Assembly (NCBI GenBank): GCA_031553395.1
Contig: JAVBLR010000020.1
Span: 1-64,000, forward strand
DNA length: 64,000 nucleotides
Source of the DNA: WRGA01 sp031553395
Lineage (GTDB): Bacteria > Bacteroidota > Bacteroidia > Bacteroidales > WRGA01
Direction of reading: 5' to 3'
The notes under the pieces were generated by a model. The model ran no database searches. It saw nothing but the letters and a program-made list of their open reading frames with translations, and was not told where the DNA came from. A program made the position numbers and the translations under genes. Positions 8,670 to 16,996 of this stretch are shown here, one piece after another. Position 1 is the first letter of the stretch; the number at the start of each line of letters is the position of its first letter.

Positions 8670-8697
8670 AACTAACAACAAATAACCAACAACAAAA
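8670..8697. repeat. Four heptamers running into the thioesterase start
   Basis: Four words of the pattern AAC-NAA-N (first two AACTAAC, AACAAAT) lie head to tail and end one base before the ATG at 8699. They form the immediate 5' leader of that gene. Confidence 0.7.
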
Positions 8698-8698
8698 C

Positions 8699-9154
8699 AT
8701 GGAAGCAGAAAAAATTGAGTATGTTTTTAATCATCAGATGCCTATTCAAGTACGTTTTAGTGATATCGATATACTTGGCCATGTAAATAATGCCATATAT
8801 ATGAATTATTTTGATTTGGCAAAGACTAAATATTTCGAAGCTGTAAAAGGCGATCTTATGGATTGGAGCCGTTCGGATGTGGTAGTTGCTAATGTGAACG
8901 TCAATTTTTTTCATCCGGTGTTTTTAAATGATGAGATTGTTATAAAAACCAAGGTTATTCATTTAGGCAATAAAAGTTTGAATATGATTCAACAGTTGGT
9001 TGAAATAAATACCGACATTGTTAAAACTGTTTGTACTACGGTGATGGTTGGCTTTGATGTGCCTACGAATAAATCAAAACCGCTTTCGGATAAATGGAAA
9101 GAAAGCATTTGTCGTTTTGAAAAAGGGATAACCGGTTGTGAATTATTTTCGTAG
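8699..9154 (+). CDS. Acyl-CoA thioesterase, hot-dog fold (4HBT family)
   Basis: Hydrolyses an acyl-CoA or acyl-ACP thioester. The signature VRFSDIDILGHVNNAIY contains the DxxGHVNN core with the catalytic Asp at the front of the central helix. At 151 residues it has the usual size for a single hot-dog domain that works as a dimer or tetramer. The family spans 4-hydroxybenzoyl-CoA thioesterase, YbgC and FadM, so the acyl chain cannot be named. The preceding leader is made of 7-nt words. Confidence 0.87.
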   Translation: MEAEKIEYVFNHQMPIQVRFSDIDILGHVNNAIYMNYFDLAKTKYFEAVKGDLMDWSRSDVVVANVNVNFFHPVFLNDEIVIKTKVIHLGNKSLNMIQQLVEINTDIVKTVCTTVMVGFDVPTNKSKPLSDKWKESICRFEKGITGCELFS

Positions 9155-9272
9155 AGATATACAAAATTCTGTTTTTTCCCGTTTTAAGTATTCCGAATTG
9201 ATATTATGTGGATTTATTTTATTGAATACACGTTTTATTCCTGGTTTTAGTGTAAAAGCGAATTATTCATCT

Positions 9273-11687
9273 ATGCAAAAAAGAATATATTTTTTATTTC
9301 TCATATTTCTTATTCCTTTTGTTTTATTTTCTCAAAAAACGGTCAGGGTTTATGGGACTGTTTCCGATGGAAATGGAAAACCGTTAGATTTAGCAACTGT
9401 TCATGTAGAAAAATCACTACTTATAACATTAACCAATGAAAAAGGATTTTTTTCGGTGAATGTCCCTGTAAAAGATTCTCTTACAATTGGATTTTCTTGT
9501 ATGGGGTATAAAGCAACTTCTCGGGTTATTGAACCTACCGGTGGAGATATTATGCTGACTATCAGGCTTCGTTCGACCGAATGGGTGTTGGATGAAGTTA
9601 CCGTAACTACTTCAAGGAAAAGTACCGATGGCATGCAACGAATGTCTGCCGAGCAGGCACGTCTGATGCCCGATGCATCGGGAGGAAATATCGAATCTCT
9701 TATTAAAACATTAAGTGGTGTAAGTTCCAATAATGAATTAAGTTCCCAATATTCGGTACGTGGAGGAAACTTCGACGAAAATATGGTTTATGTAAATGGC
9801 GTTGAAGTTTACCGACCATTACTTGTACGGTCGGGACAGCAAGAAGGATTGAGTTTTGTTAATTCGGATTTAGTATCGGAATTGAGTTTTTCTGCCGGAG
9901 GTTTTGATAACCGCTATGGAGATAAAATGTCGTCGGTATTGGATATTACATATAAAAAGCCGGAACGTCCGATAGAAGGCTCTGTTTCGGCAAGTTTATT
10001 AGGTGCAACAGCATATTTTGGTCAGAAGAGTAGTAAATTTTCCCAGATTCATGGATTCAGGTATAAAACGTCATCTTCATTATTAGGAACATTAGACACG
10101 AAGGGAGAATATAATCCTAATTTTTTGGATTATCAGATGTTTATGACGTATGATTTTTCACCGAAATGGGAAATCAGTTTATTAGGTAACTTTTCCCGCA
10201 ACCAATACAATTTTGTTCCCGAAGAACGAACCACATCTTTTGGAACATTGGAAGATGCAAAGCAGTTTATGGTTTATTTCGATGGGAAAGAACAAGACCA
10301 GTTTTTAACTGGTTTTGGAGCATTAAATCTTACTACCCGTGCAATTAAAAATACGGTATTGTCGCTTATAGCTTCGGCATTTACAACAAATGAAACGGAA
10401 ACGTATGATATTTCCGGCGAATATTGGTTGAGTGAGCTAAATATGGATACGGATGCGGGAACTTCTACTGCAGGAGAGGCTTTGGCCGTAGGTGCTTATC
10501 ACGAACACGCGCGAAATCGGTTAAATTCTTCGGTGGTTAATATTTCTCATGTTGGTTCTACCCGGGTTGCAGGAAATGATATTCGTTGGGGATTGTCGTT
10601 GCAACAGGAAAAAATAGATGACCGCATCCGGGAGTGGGAGAGACGGGATTCGGCCGGATATAACTGGCCTCATTCTGATGAAGCTATAAAAATGGTTTAT
10701 AACTTGTTTTCCCGTAATACAATGAATTCGACCCGGTTTAATGCTTACCTTCAGGATACGTATAAATTCAGGGTAAAGGAAGGTTTATTTGCAATTACCG
10801 GAGGAGCTCGAGTCGGATATTGGGATTATAATAAAGAATGGATTTTTAGTCCGCGTTTTAATTTCGCATTTATTCCTAATTGGAAAAAGGATTTTGTTTT
10901 TCGTATTGCAACAGGAGTTTATTATCAAACACCCTTTTATAAAGAACTCAGAGATACAGTAATGACATCGAATGGGAATTGTGTTGTTCAGTTGAATGAA
11001 AATATAAAGTCTCAGCGTTCGGTTCAGTTTGTTGGAGGAATGGATTATAGTTTCCAGGCTATTGAGCGTTCTTTTAAATTTACGACAGAGGTTTATTATA
11101 AGAAAATGACGAACTTAATTCCGTATACAACCGATAATGTGAGAATACGATATGCCGGAGAAAATATATCTTCGGGTTATGCAATGGGTATTGATATGAG
11201 GATGTTTGGTGAATTTGTTCCTGGAACGGATTCATGGTTGAGCGTTTCGTTTATGAAATCGGAAGAAACAATTAATGGAGTTACAGTTCCTCGTCCAACA
11301 GATCAGTTATATAATATTTCCTTGTTTTTTCAGGATTATTTTCCGGGTCATCCAAAATGGAAAATGCAATTACAGGGACATTTAGCTGATGGATTGCCTT
11401 TTTCTCCTCCATCAAAAGGGTATGAAGCCAGAACCTACCGTACACCTGCTTACAGGCGTGTAGATATTGGATTATCCCGTCAATTGATTGGCTCGGATAA
11501 CCGGAAAACGTCCGGAGCATTACAGTCTATCCGGAATATGTGGATAGGAGTGGATATTTTTAATTTGTTGGATATCAAAAATGTTAACTCATATTATTGG
11601 ATAACAGATGTTTATAATCAACAATATGCCGTGCCTAATTATCTTACAGGAAGACAACTTAATGTGAGATTGTTGATTGACTTTTAA
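9273..11687 (+). CDS. TonB-dependent outer-membrane receptor
   Basis: An outer-membrane barrel that imports a ligand using TonB energy. I start at ATG 9273 because it gives a clean signal peptide, MQKRIYFLFLIFLIPFVLFS; longer reading would need a GTG inside the thioesterase gene. After the signal comes a carboxypeptidase-regulatory-like domain (VYGTVSDGNGKPLDLATV), then the plug with SVRGGNFDENMVYVNGVEVY, then the barrel ending in NVRLLIDF with a terminal Phe. The length is 804 residues. No SusD partner is adjacent, so it is not a polysaccharide-utilisation pair; the ligand is unknown. Its stop is separated from the convergent ung stop by one base. Confidence 0.92.
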   Translation: MQKRIYFLFLIFLIPFVLFSQKTVRVYGTVSDGNGKPLDLATVHVEKSLLITLTNEKGFFSVNVPVKDSLTIGFSCMGYKATSRVIEPTGGDIMLTIRLRSTEWVLDEVTVTTSRKSTDGMQRMSAEQARLMPDASGGNIESLIKTLSGVSSNNELSSQYSVRGGNFDENMVYVNGVEVYRPLLVRSGQQEGLSFVNSDLVSELSFSAGGFDNRYGDKMSSVLDITYKKPERPIEGSVSASLLGATAYFGQKSSKFSQIHGFRYKTSSSLLGTLDTKGEYNPNFLDYQMFMTYDFSPKWEISLLGNFSRNQYNFVPEERTTSFGTLEDAKQFMVYFDGKEQDQFLTGFGALNLTTRAIKNTVLSLIASAFTTNETETYDISGEYWLSELNMDTDAGTSTAGEALAVGAYHEHARNRLNSSVVNISHVGSTRVAGNDIRWGLSLQQEKIDDRIREWERRDSAGYNWPHSDEAIKMVYNLFSRNTMNSTRFNAYLQDTYKFRVKEGLFAITGGARVGYWDYNKEWIFSPRFNFAFIPNWKKDFVFRIATGVYYQTPFYKELRDTVMTSNGNCVVQLNENIKSQRSVQFVGGMDYSFQAIERSFKFTTEVYYKKMTNLIPYTTDNVRIRYAGENISSGYAMGIDMRMFGEFVPGTDSWLSVSFMKSEETINGVTVPRPTDQLYNISLFFQDYFPGHPKWKMQLQGHLADGLPFSPPSKGYEARTYRTPAYRRVDIGLSRQLIGSDNRKTSGALQSIRNMWIGVDIFNLLDIKNVNSYYWITDVYNQQYAVPNYLTGRQLNVRLLIDF

Positions 11688-11688
11688 T

Positions 11689-12375
11689 TCACCATTGGAT
11701 TGGATCCATACCCATAGAAATCAAGAATTCATTGGTTTTGCTGAAATGTTTATTCCCAAAAAATCCTCGGTGTGCAGATAATGGAGATGGATGTGCCGAT
11801 GAAAGCACAAGGTGTTTTTGTTTGTTTATAAACGCTCCTTTTCTTTGGGCATATGTACCCCATAATATAAAAACCAAATTTTTCTTTTTTTCTGTCAAAA
11901 TGCGAATAACAGCATCTGTAAACTCTTCCCATCCTTTGTTTTGATGAGATGCTGCTTCATGTGCCCTAATAGTAAGGGTTGCATTCAATAATAATATTCC
12001 CTGATTTGCCCAGCGTGTAAGATTTCCACTTAAAGGAGGAAAAATACCTAAATCCTGATATATTTCCTTGAAAATGTTGTAAAGCGATGGTGGAAATTTT
12101 ATCCCTTCATTTACGGAAAAACAAAGTCCGTGAGCGTGATAAGGGTTATGATCGGGATCTTGTCCTAAAATAACTATTTTGACTTTATCGAATGGACATA
12201 AGTCAAAAGCATTAAAAATATGTTTTCCTGAAGGATAAATAGTTCTTGTTCGGTATTCTTCTTTTATAAACGCAATTAATTTCTTGAAATAATCTTTCTG
12301 AAATTCTTGCAATAGTTCACTTTTCCAACTCTCTTCGATGGAAACATTAACATCTTCATTCATAATATTATTCAT
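11689..12375 (-). CDS. ung: Uracil-DNA glycosylase, family 1, with altered motif
   Basis: Removes uracil from DNA in base-excision repair. The family 1 features are present in 228 residues: the water-activating motif as GQDPDHNPYHAHG, LCFSV stacking Phe, LLLNATLT with the uracil-reading Asn, and HPSPLSAHRGFFG with the catalytic His and intercalation loop. The oddity is GQDPDH where almost all members have GQDPYH. That Tyr (66 in E. coli, 147 in human UNG) blocks thymine from the pocket. The codon is GAT where TAT would restore Tyr. The other catalytic residues are intact, so the protein is probably active, perhaps with changed specificity. A second start at Met5 is possible. Confidence 0.93.
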   Translation of the reverse strand: MNNIMNEDVNVSIEESWKSELLQEFQKDYFKKLIAFIKEEYRTRTIYPSGKHIFNAFDLCPFDKVKIVILGQDPDHNPYHAHGLCFSVNEGIKFPPSLYNIFKEIYQDLGIFPPLSGNLTRWANQGILLLNATLTIRAHEAASHQNKGWEEFTDAVIRILTEKKKNLVFILWGTYAQRKGAFINKQKHLVLSSAHPSPLSAHRGFFGNKHFSKTNEFLISMGMDPIQW

Positions 12376-12630
12376 TCAATTAATAAGAGCTTGAACTTGT
12401 TTCTATTTTACATATTATTCTATTTTGAATGGTATATTTTTAAGGTGTTTGAATTTGATAGTTACGCTGTATTTATTTTGTTGAATTATTTTAGATAATG
12501 ATGATTTTTAACCAAATGATAGGGTGTTTTTATTCTAAAGAAGCTCCTTAATTTTATAGCAAATTTAATATATATTTTATTAATTACATTGTTTTTTAAC
12601 CATTCTATTAAGTAAATATATGTTAATAAA
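12376..12630. other. A/T-rich gap upstream of ung
   Basis: No open frame, RNA gene or repeat that I can support. No clear TANNTTTG box lies ahead of ung on the minus strand. Confidence 0.5.
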
Positions 12631-12663
12631 AAAGGACATTCGGTATCTTCCGAACGTCCTTTT
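12631..12663 (-). terminator. Terminator of the OmpA-domain gene
   Basis: AAAGGACATTCGG at 12631-12643 pairs with CCGAACGTCCTTT at 12650-12663 with one bulge or mismatch. It lies 24 nt past the stop of the minus-strand gene, and the A-rich flank supplies the T run on that strand. Confidence 0.85.
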
Positions 12664-12686
12664 AAATTTTGAAAATAGGAGAGTTA

Positions 12687-13814
12687 TTATTTTTGAGTTA
12701 CTCTAACATCAATACGACGGTTTACAGCCCGGCAATAATCAGTATCATTTGCTTTACAAATAGGATGTTGAGAACCATAACCTTCGTAAGTTACACGATT
12801 TGCATCAATACCTAAAGCAATAAGCTTTTCAGCTGTTATTTTTGCTCTTTCTGTAGAAAGCTTCATATTGATTTCATCTGTTCCGGTATTGTCTGTGTAT
12901 CCTCCCATCTTGATTTGAGAATTGGGGAAGAACTTCATAATCATTGCTACATTTTTCAATTGATTTTCGGATTCAGGGGTGAGGCTTGCTTTTCCTGTTT
13001 CGAAATACAATCTATCCAATGTTATCCAGTCTTTGCTCTTGTCTAAAGTATCAACTTTAGCTTCAGAATTTAAAAAAGTAAATAACTTGAATTCAGAACT
13101 GTTTTGTCCAATTCTCCATTCTTTACCATCGGGTAGTGTTACCGCAATTGTATCTCCAGTATCATAAATGAAGTTATTTGTCAAGGAATCCAATTTTCCT
13201 TTGATATTATCCATTATGCTTGTTGCAGAATCTGCAGGTGCAATGATTTCGATAGGAGCAACATTCGGATTTGAGCATTTATCATTATTGCAGCATTTTT
13301 TCCAGCAGAATAATAAAATCAGTAGGAATATAATTAATAATAATATCCACCACCAACTGAATTTGCATTTTTTCTTATCATCATCGTCATCTTCTTCCAG
13401 AATCGGGGCTGTTACTTCTATCGGAGCAAATTCGTCAAGATCTTCTAATTCGTAACTTCCTTTTTCAAAAGGTTTAGTTTCTTCTATTTCAGCTACTTCA
13501 ATTCCATACTGTTTCGCATGTTCACAAATTGCATCAAAATCTTCTTTGGTCCAAAGCTCTACTAAAGCAAGCCTTTCTCCGTTTTTTAAAATAACCAATT
13601 CATCTTCTCTTTCAAAAAATAGCTTTTCATGTCCTTGAGCTTCTTTTTCCGGAACAATAATATTGTCGGTAAAACTCTTTGGATTAAGCGATTTAGGAAA
13701 AGCTTGTTGCAAATCAGATAGCGTAGAATCAGGATGTAATTTCAGATAAGCATTAATAATGCCTAATGCTGTACGGCTTTGGGATTTCCCGTAAACACGA
13801 ATTTTAGCTTTCAT
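12687..13814 (-). CDS. Membrane-anchored OmpA-domain protein
   Basis: A C-terminal OmpA peptidoglycan-binding domain (about residues 265-375) is clear: LYFETGKASLTPESENQL, GYTDNTG with the DAP-binding Asp, RAKITAEKLIALGI, and RAVNRRIDVRV at the end. There is no N-terminal signal peptide. Instead one strong membrane helix, WWWILLLIIFLLILLFCW, lies near residues 150-170, flanked by Lys and Cys residues. The N-terminal 130 residues form an acidic soluble domain that I do not recognise. The layout suggests an inner-membrane protein with a cytosolic N-domain and a periplasmic wall-binding domain, as in MotB, and not an outer-membrane porin. It has its own promoter and terminator. Confidence 0.8.
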   Translation of the reverse strand: MKAKIRVYGKSQSRTALGIINAYLKLHPDSTLSDLQQAFPKSLNPKSFTDNIIVPEKEAQGHEKLFFEREDELVILKNGERLALVELWTKEDFDAICEHAKQYGIEVAEIEETKPFEKGSYELEDLDEFAPIEVTAPILEEDDDDDKKKCKFSWWWILLLIIFLLILLFCWKKCCNNDKCSNPNVAPIEIIAPADSATSIMDNIKGKLDSLTNNFIYDTGDTIAVTLPDGKEWRIGQNSSEFKLFTFLNSEAKVDTLDKSKDWITLDRLYFETGKASLTPESENQLKNVAMIMKFFPNSQIKMGGYTDNTGTDEINMKLSTERAKITAEKLIALGIDANRVTYEGYGSQHPICKANDTDYCRAVNRRIDVRVTQK

Positions 13815-13853
13815 AATTAATTCAATTTGTTAGACTTAAAGAATAATACCTGT

Positions 13854-13861
13854 CAAAAGTA
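13854..13861 (-). promoter_or_regulatory. -7 box for the OmpA-domain gene
   Basis: TACTTTTG on the minus strand, matching TANNTTTG, about 40 nt upstream of the ATG. No TTTG at the -33 position. Confidence 0.55.
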
Positions 13862-14076
13862 GTTTATTTAATCATTCATTGTGGTGTGAAAATATTTTTT
13901 TCGACCTCTTTTCCTTTTTTTGCATTAAGTATTGGGATATTTGTCCGTGTTGTTGGTGTTTTTATTATTGTGTTAAAAAAAATTATTTTAGGTTATTGAT
14001 TGTTTCCATTTAGTTTTATAATTTTAAAATCAGAGATTATATTTAGAATTACCTTTTCTTCAAAATTGCACAAAAG
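13862..14076. other. Gap between pheS and the OmpA-domain gene
   Basis: Very A/T-rich, with long T and A runs. I see no gene or repeat in it apart from the pheS terminator at its right edge. Confidence 0.5.
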
Positions 14077-14106
14077 AACCTCATGTTTATCACACATGAG
14101 GTTTTT
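14077..14106 (-). terminator. Terminator of pheS
   Basis: AACCTCATGT at 14077-14086 pairs perfectly with ACATGAGGTT at 14094-14103 over a 7-nt loop, about 20 nt after the pheS stop. The T tail is better on the plus strand, so it may be bidirectional. Confidence 0.75.
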
Positions 14107-14124
14107 ATAAAAGCTTAATATTGA

Positions 14125-15144
14125 TTAATATGCTGTTTCAAACTGCTGAAGAAAACGTATATCATTTTCTGAAAACATACGCAGGTCTTTAACTTGATAT
14201 TTCAGGTTTGTAATACGCTCTATTCCCATTCCCAATGCATATCCTGAATATATTTTACTGTCTATTCCACAATTATCCAACACATTCGGATCGACCATAC
14301 CGCAACCAAGTATTTCTACCCAACCGGTATATTTACAAAATGGACATCCTTTTCCTCCACATAAATTACACGAAATATCCATTTCTGCAGACGGCTCGGT
14401 AAATGGGAAATACGATGGACGCAAGCGAATCTTGGTATTTGCTCCAAACATCTCTTTGGCAAAAAATAACAATGCTTGTTTCAAATCGGCAAATGAAACA
14501 TCTTTGTCTACATACAAGGCTTCTATTTGATGAAAAAAGCAATGTGCACGATAAGAGATTGCTTCATTACGATACACTCTTCCCGGACAAATAATGCGGA
14601 TAGGTGGTTGCGTTTTTTCCATTATCCGTGTTTGTACCGAAGATGTGTGTGTACGCAATAAAATTTCAGGGCTACGTTGGATAAAAAATGTATCTTGCAT
14701 ATCCCTTGCCGGATGATCATCGGCAAAGTTCAACGAAGAGAAAACATGCCAATCATCTTCAATTTCAGGTCCTTCGGCAATGCTGAATCCAAGGCGGGCA
14801 AAAATTTCACAGATTTCATTTTTTACGATTGAAAGAGGATGCCGTGTACCAAGGGAAACAGGATAAGAAGTACGAGTTAAATCAATATCAGTATCTCCCA
14901 AATTTGCATTATCAAATGATTCTTTTAGTTCATTAATTTTGGTTTGTGCCTTATCTTTCAATTCATTAAGTGTTTTTCCAACTTCTCTTTTTTCTTCGGC
15001 TGCCAAACCGCGGAAGTCATTGAATAACTGAGTTATTTCTCCTTTCTTGCTTAAATATTTTATGCGAAGAGTTTCTAGTTCTTCGGCGCTTGAAGCCTTT
15101 AAATTATCTATATCCGACAGTAGTTTTTTTATTTTATCAGTCAT
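14125..15144 (-). CDS. pheS: Phenylalanine-tRNA ligase, alpha subunit
   Basis: The catalytic subunit of the (alpha-beta)2 enzyme that charges tRNA-Phe. The N-terminal 85 residues form the tRNA-binding coiled coil. The class II core follows, with DDHPARDMQDTFF (motif 1 region), GRVYRNEAISYRAHCFFHQIE (motif 2) and GYALGMGIERI (motif 3). A CxxC...CxxC zinc-ribbon insert, CNLCGGKGCPFC, lies before motif 3 and is common in bacterial PheS. The length of 339 is normal. pheT is not adjacent. proB lies 50 nt upstream on the same strand, so the two may share a transcript. Confidence 0.96.
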   Translation of the reverse strand: MTDKIKKLLSDIDNLKASSAEELETLRIKYLSKKGEITQLFNDFRGLAAEEKREVGKTLNELKDKAQTKINELKESFDNANLGDTDIDLTRTSYPVSLGTRHPLSIVKNEICEIFARLGFSIAEGPEIEDDWHVFSSLNFADDHPARDMQDTFFIQRSPEILLRTHTSSVQTRIMEKTQPPIRIICPGRVYRNEAISYRAHCFFHQIEALYVDKDVSFADLKQALLFFAKEMFGANTKIRLRPSYFPFTEPSAEMDISCNLCGGKGCPFCKYTGWVEILGCGMVDPNVLDNCGIDSKIYSGYALGMGIERITNLKYQVKDLRMFSENDIRFLQQFETAY

Positions 15145-15194
15145 ATCTATGTTTTTTTATTGTTTTCCGTTAATTGTATTGATAATTCAATTAA

Positions 15195-16280
15195 TTAATC
15201 AATATGTAAATAATCGTAATGTATAACAGGTTTACCTCCTTGTTTACCAATTAGTTCTTTTATCTGTACACTGTTGTATTTTACTTTTCCCAATCCGATT
15301 TGTATCTTATCATTATCCATGATTTTTACAATATCATCTTTCTCAAAATCTCCGGTTATTCCGGTTATTCCAACCGGAAGAAGACTTGTTGCATTACTCC
15401 CTGTTAATGCATCTTTGGCTCCGGCATTTATATAAATTTCTCCTTTGGCAAATCCGTCGGAATGGGCAATCCATTTTTTAATATTTGAAGCAGGATTGTT
15501 ATTTGGAATAAATAACGTGCAAACTTCTTTGCTTTCTTTTTCTAATAAAGATGTGAGAATATTATCTTTTTTCCCATTAGCAATGATAACACTAATTCCT
15601 TCATTAGCAACTTTTCGGGCAATACTGTATTTGGTCATCATACCTCCACGTCCGAATTGTGATTTACTGGTTTGGATAAATCCGGTTAATTCTTGCTTCT
15701 TGTCATTTATTTCAAGAATTACTTTCGAAGCAGGGTCGGAAGGATTCCCATTATATATACCATCTACATTGCTTAAAATAATAAGCGCTTCCATATTCAT
15801 CATAGTTGCAATTAATCCTGAAAGCTCGTCATTGTCGGTGAACATCAATTCGGTAACAGAGATTGTATCGTTTTCGTTAACAATCGGTATTACCTTGTTT
15901 TCCAACATGCTCGACATGCAGTTTTTTTGATTAAGATAATGGCGACGGGATGCGAAATTCTCTTTTGTTGTCAATACTTGCCCACAAAAAATATCGTGTT
16001 CCCGAAAAAGTTCGTAATAATGATTGATAAGTTTAGCTTGCCCAACTGCCGAAAAAACTTGCCGCGCAGAAACTGCATCCAATTTGTTTTTGAGTTTCAA
16101 TTCACTTCGACCTGAAGCAACTGCTCCGGAAGAAATCATTATAATTTCAATGCCGTTTTTATGTAATTGCGCTATTTGGGCTACAAGTGCAGACATACGA
16201 TCAGTGTCTAAGGTTCCATCAGCTTTTGTTAGCACATTACTGCCTATTTTAACCGCAATTCTTTTATATTTAAAGTTCAT
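15195..16280 (-). CDS. proB: Glutamate 5-kinase
   Basis: First step of proline synthesis: phosphorylates the gamma-carboxyl of glutamate. The amino-acid kinase domain starts with YKRIAVKIGSNVL and has MISSGAVASGR and NENDTISV; a PUA domain fills the C-terminal 100 residues. I start at ATG 16280 (MNFKYKRI); three codons upstream there is only a GTG. The length is 361 residues, the normal two-domain form. proA is not next to it. The gene lies between an Lrp-family regulator and pheS on the same strand, with a 43-nt gap to the regulator. Confidence 0.94.
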   Translation of the reverse strand: MNFKYKRIAVKIGSNVLTKADGTLDTDRMSALVAQIAQLHKNGIEIIMISSGAVASGRSELKLKNKLDAVSARQVFSAVGQAKLINHYYELFREHDIFCGQVLTTKENFASRRHYLNQKNCMSSMLENKVIPIVNENDTISVTELMFTDNDELSGLIATMMNMEALIILSNVDGIYNGNPSDPASKVILEINDKKQELTGFIQTSKSQFGRGGMMTKYSIARKVANEGISVIIANGKKDNILTSLLEKESKEVCTLFIPNNNPASNIKKWIAHSDGFAKGEIYINAGAKDALTGSNATSLLPVGITGITGDFEKDDIVKIMDNDKIQIGLGKVKYNSVQIKELIGKQGGKPVIHYDYLHID

Positions 16281-16323
16281 ATTTAACACTTCAAACTCAG
16301 TATAAGATTTGTATATTGAGAGA

Positions 16324-16785
16324 TTACGCTTCGCGAATTGGGAATTCCCTTACAAATCGTTCATCTAAAGAAATCAGTGTTTCGGTTTCCGTAACACCTT
16401 TTATTTCTTGTATCTTATTATTTAATAAATCCATAAGATGCTCATTGTCTTTGGCATAAAGTTTTACCAGCATCGAGTATGGGCCTGTTGTAAAATGACA
16501 TTCTACTATTTCAGGTATTTTTTCAAATTCGGGTACAACATCTTTATACATCGACCCTTTCTCCAATTTTACACCAATGTAAGTGCACGTCTTAAATCCT
16601 AAAGACTTGGGATTGACATGATACCCCGAACCAACAATGATATTCAAATCAATCATCCTTTGTACTCTTTGGTGTATTGCCGCACGCGAGACCCCACATT
16701 CGGCTGCAACATCTTTAAAAGGTATACGGGCATTGTGAGATATGATTTCCAATATCTGCTTGTCTAGCTTATCTATTTTTTCCAT
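16324..16785 (-). CDS. Lrp/AsnC-family transcription regulator
   Basis: A DNA-binding regulator that senses amino acids. The N-terminal helix-turn-helix reads IPFKDVAAECGVSRAAIHQR (about residues 22-41), and the C-terminal half is the RAM ligand-binding ferredoxin fold (EIVECHFTTGPYSMLVKL). At 153 residues it is full length. It lies directly upstream of proB on the same strand, which makes control of proline synthesis or autoregulation a reasonable guess, but no operator is identified. A -7 box precedes it. Confidence 0.9.
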   Translation of the reverse strand: MEKIDKLDKQILEIISHNARIPFKDVAAECGVSRAAIHQRVQRMIDLNIIVGSGYHVNPKSLGFKTCTYIGVKLEKGSMYKDVVPEFEKIPEIVECHFTTGPYSMLVKLYAKDNEHLMDLLNNKIQEIKGVTETETLISLDERFVREFPIREA

Positions 16786-16810
16786 GAGTTAGATTTTAAT
16801 CATTTTATTG

Positions 16811-16818
16811 CAAATGTA
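16811..16818 (-). promoter_or_regulatory. -7 box for the Lrp-family gene
   Basis: TACATTTG on the minus strand, about 25 nt before the ATG. It would drive the regulator and possibly proB-pheS. Confidence 0.6.
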
Positions 16819-16919
16819 TACTTAATTCTGCAAAAAATACACTTTTTATTGTCAATTTGTCTTTGAAAATACGAGAAAATAGCTTTTTTGTAAAAATATA
16901 GACTGTGTGAGCATAATAG

Positions 16920-16958
16920 AAAAAGGAACAATAGCAATTATGCATATTGTTCCTTTTT
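16920..16958 (-). terminator. Terminator of the FKBP lipoprotein gene
   Basis: AAAAAGGAACAAT at 16920-16932 pairs perfectly with ATTGTTCCTTTTT at 16946-16958. It is 38 nt past the stop of the minus-strand gene and is symmetrical. Confidence 0.85.
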
Positions 16959-16996
16959 CTATTTATTTTGTTCGAAAAAATCTTGTCTTTCGACTA

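Noticed and set aside
9138..9272. Upstream extension of the TonB receptor
   Set aside because: It begins at a GTG inside the thioesterase gene and places 45 extra residues before a perfect signal peptide.
14344..14390. Zinc-ribbon insert in pheS as an unusual fusion
   Set aside because: The CxxC pairs are a common feature of bacterial PheS.
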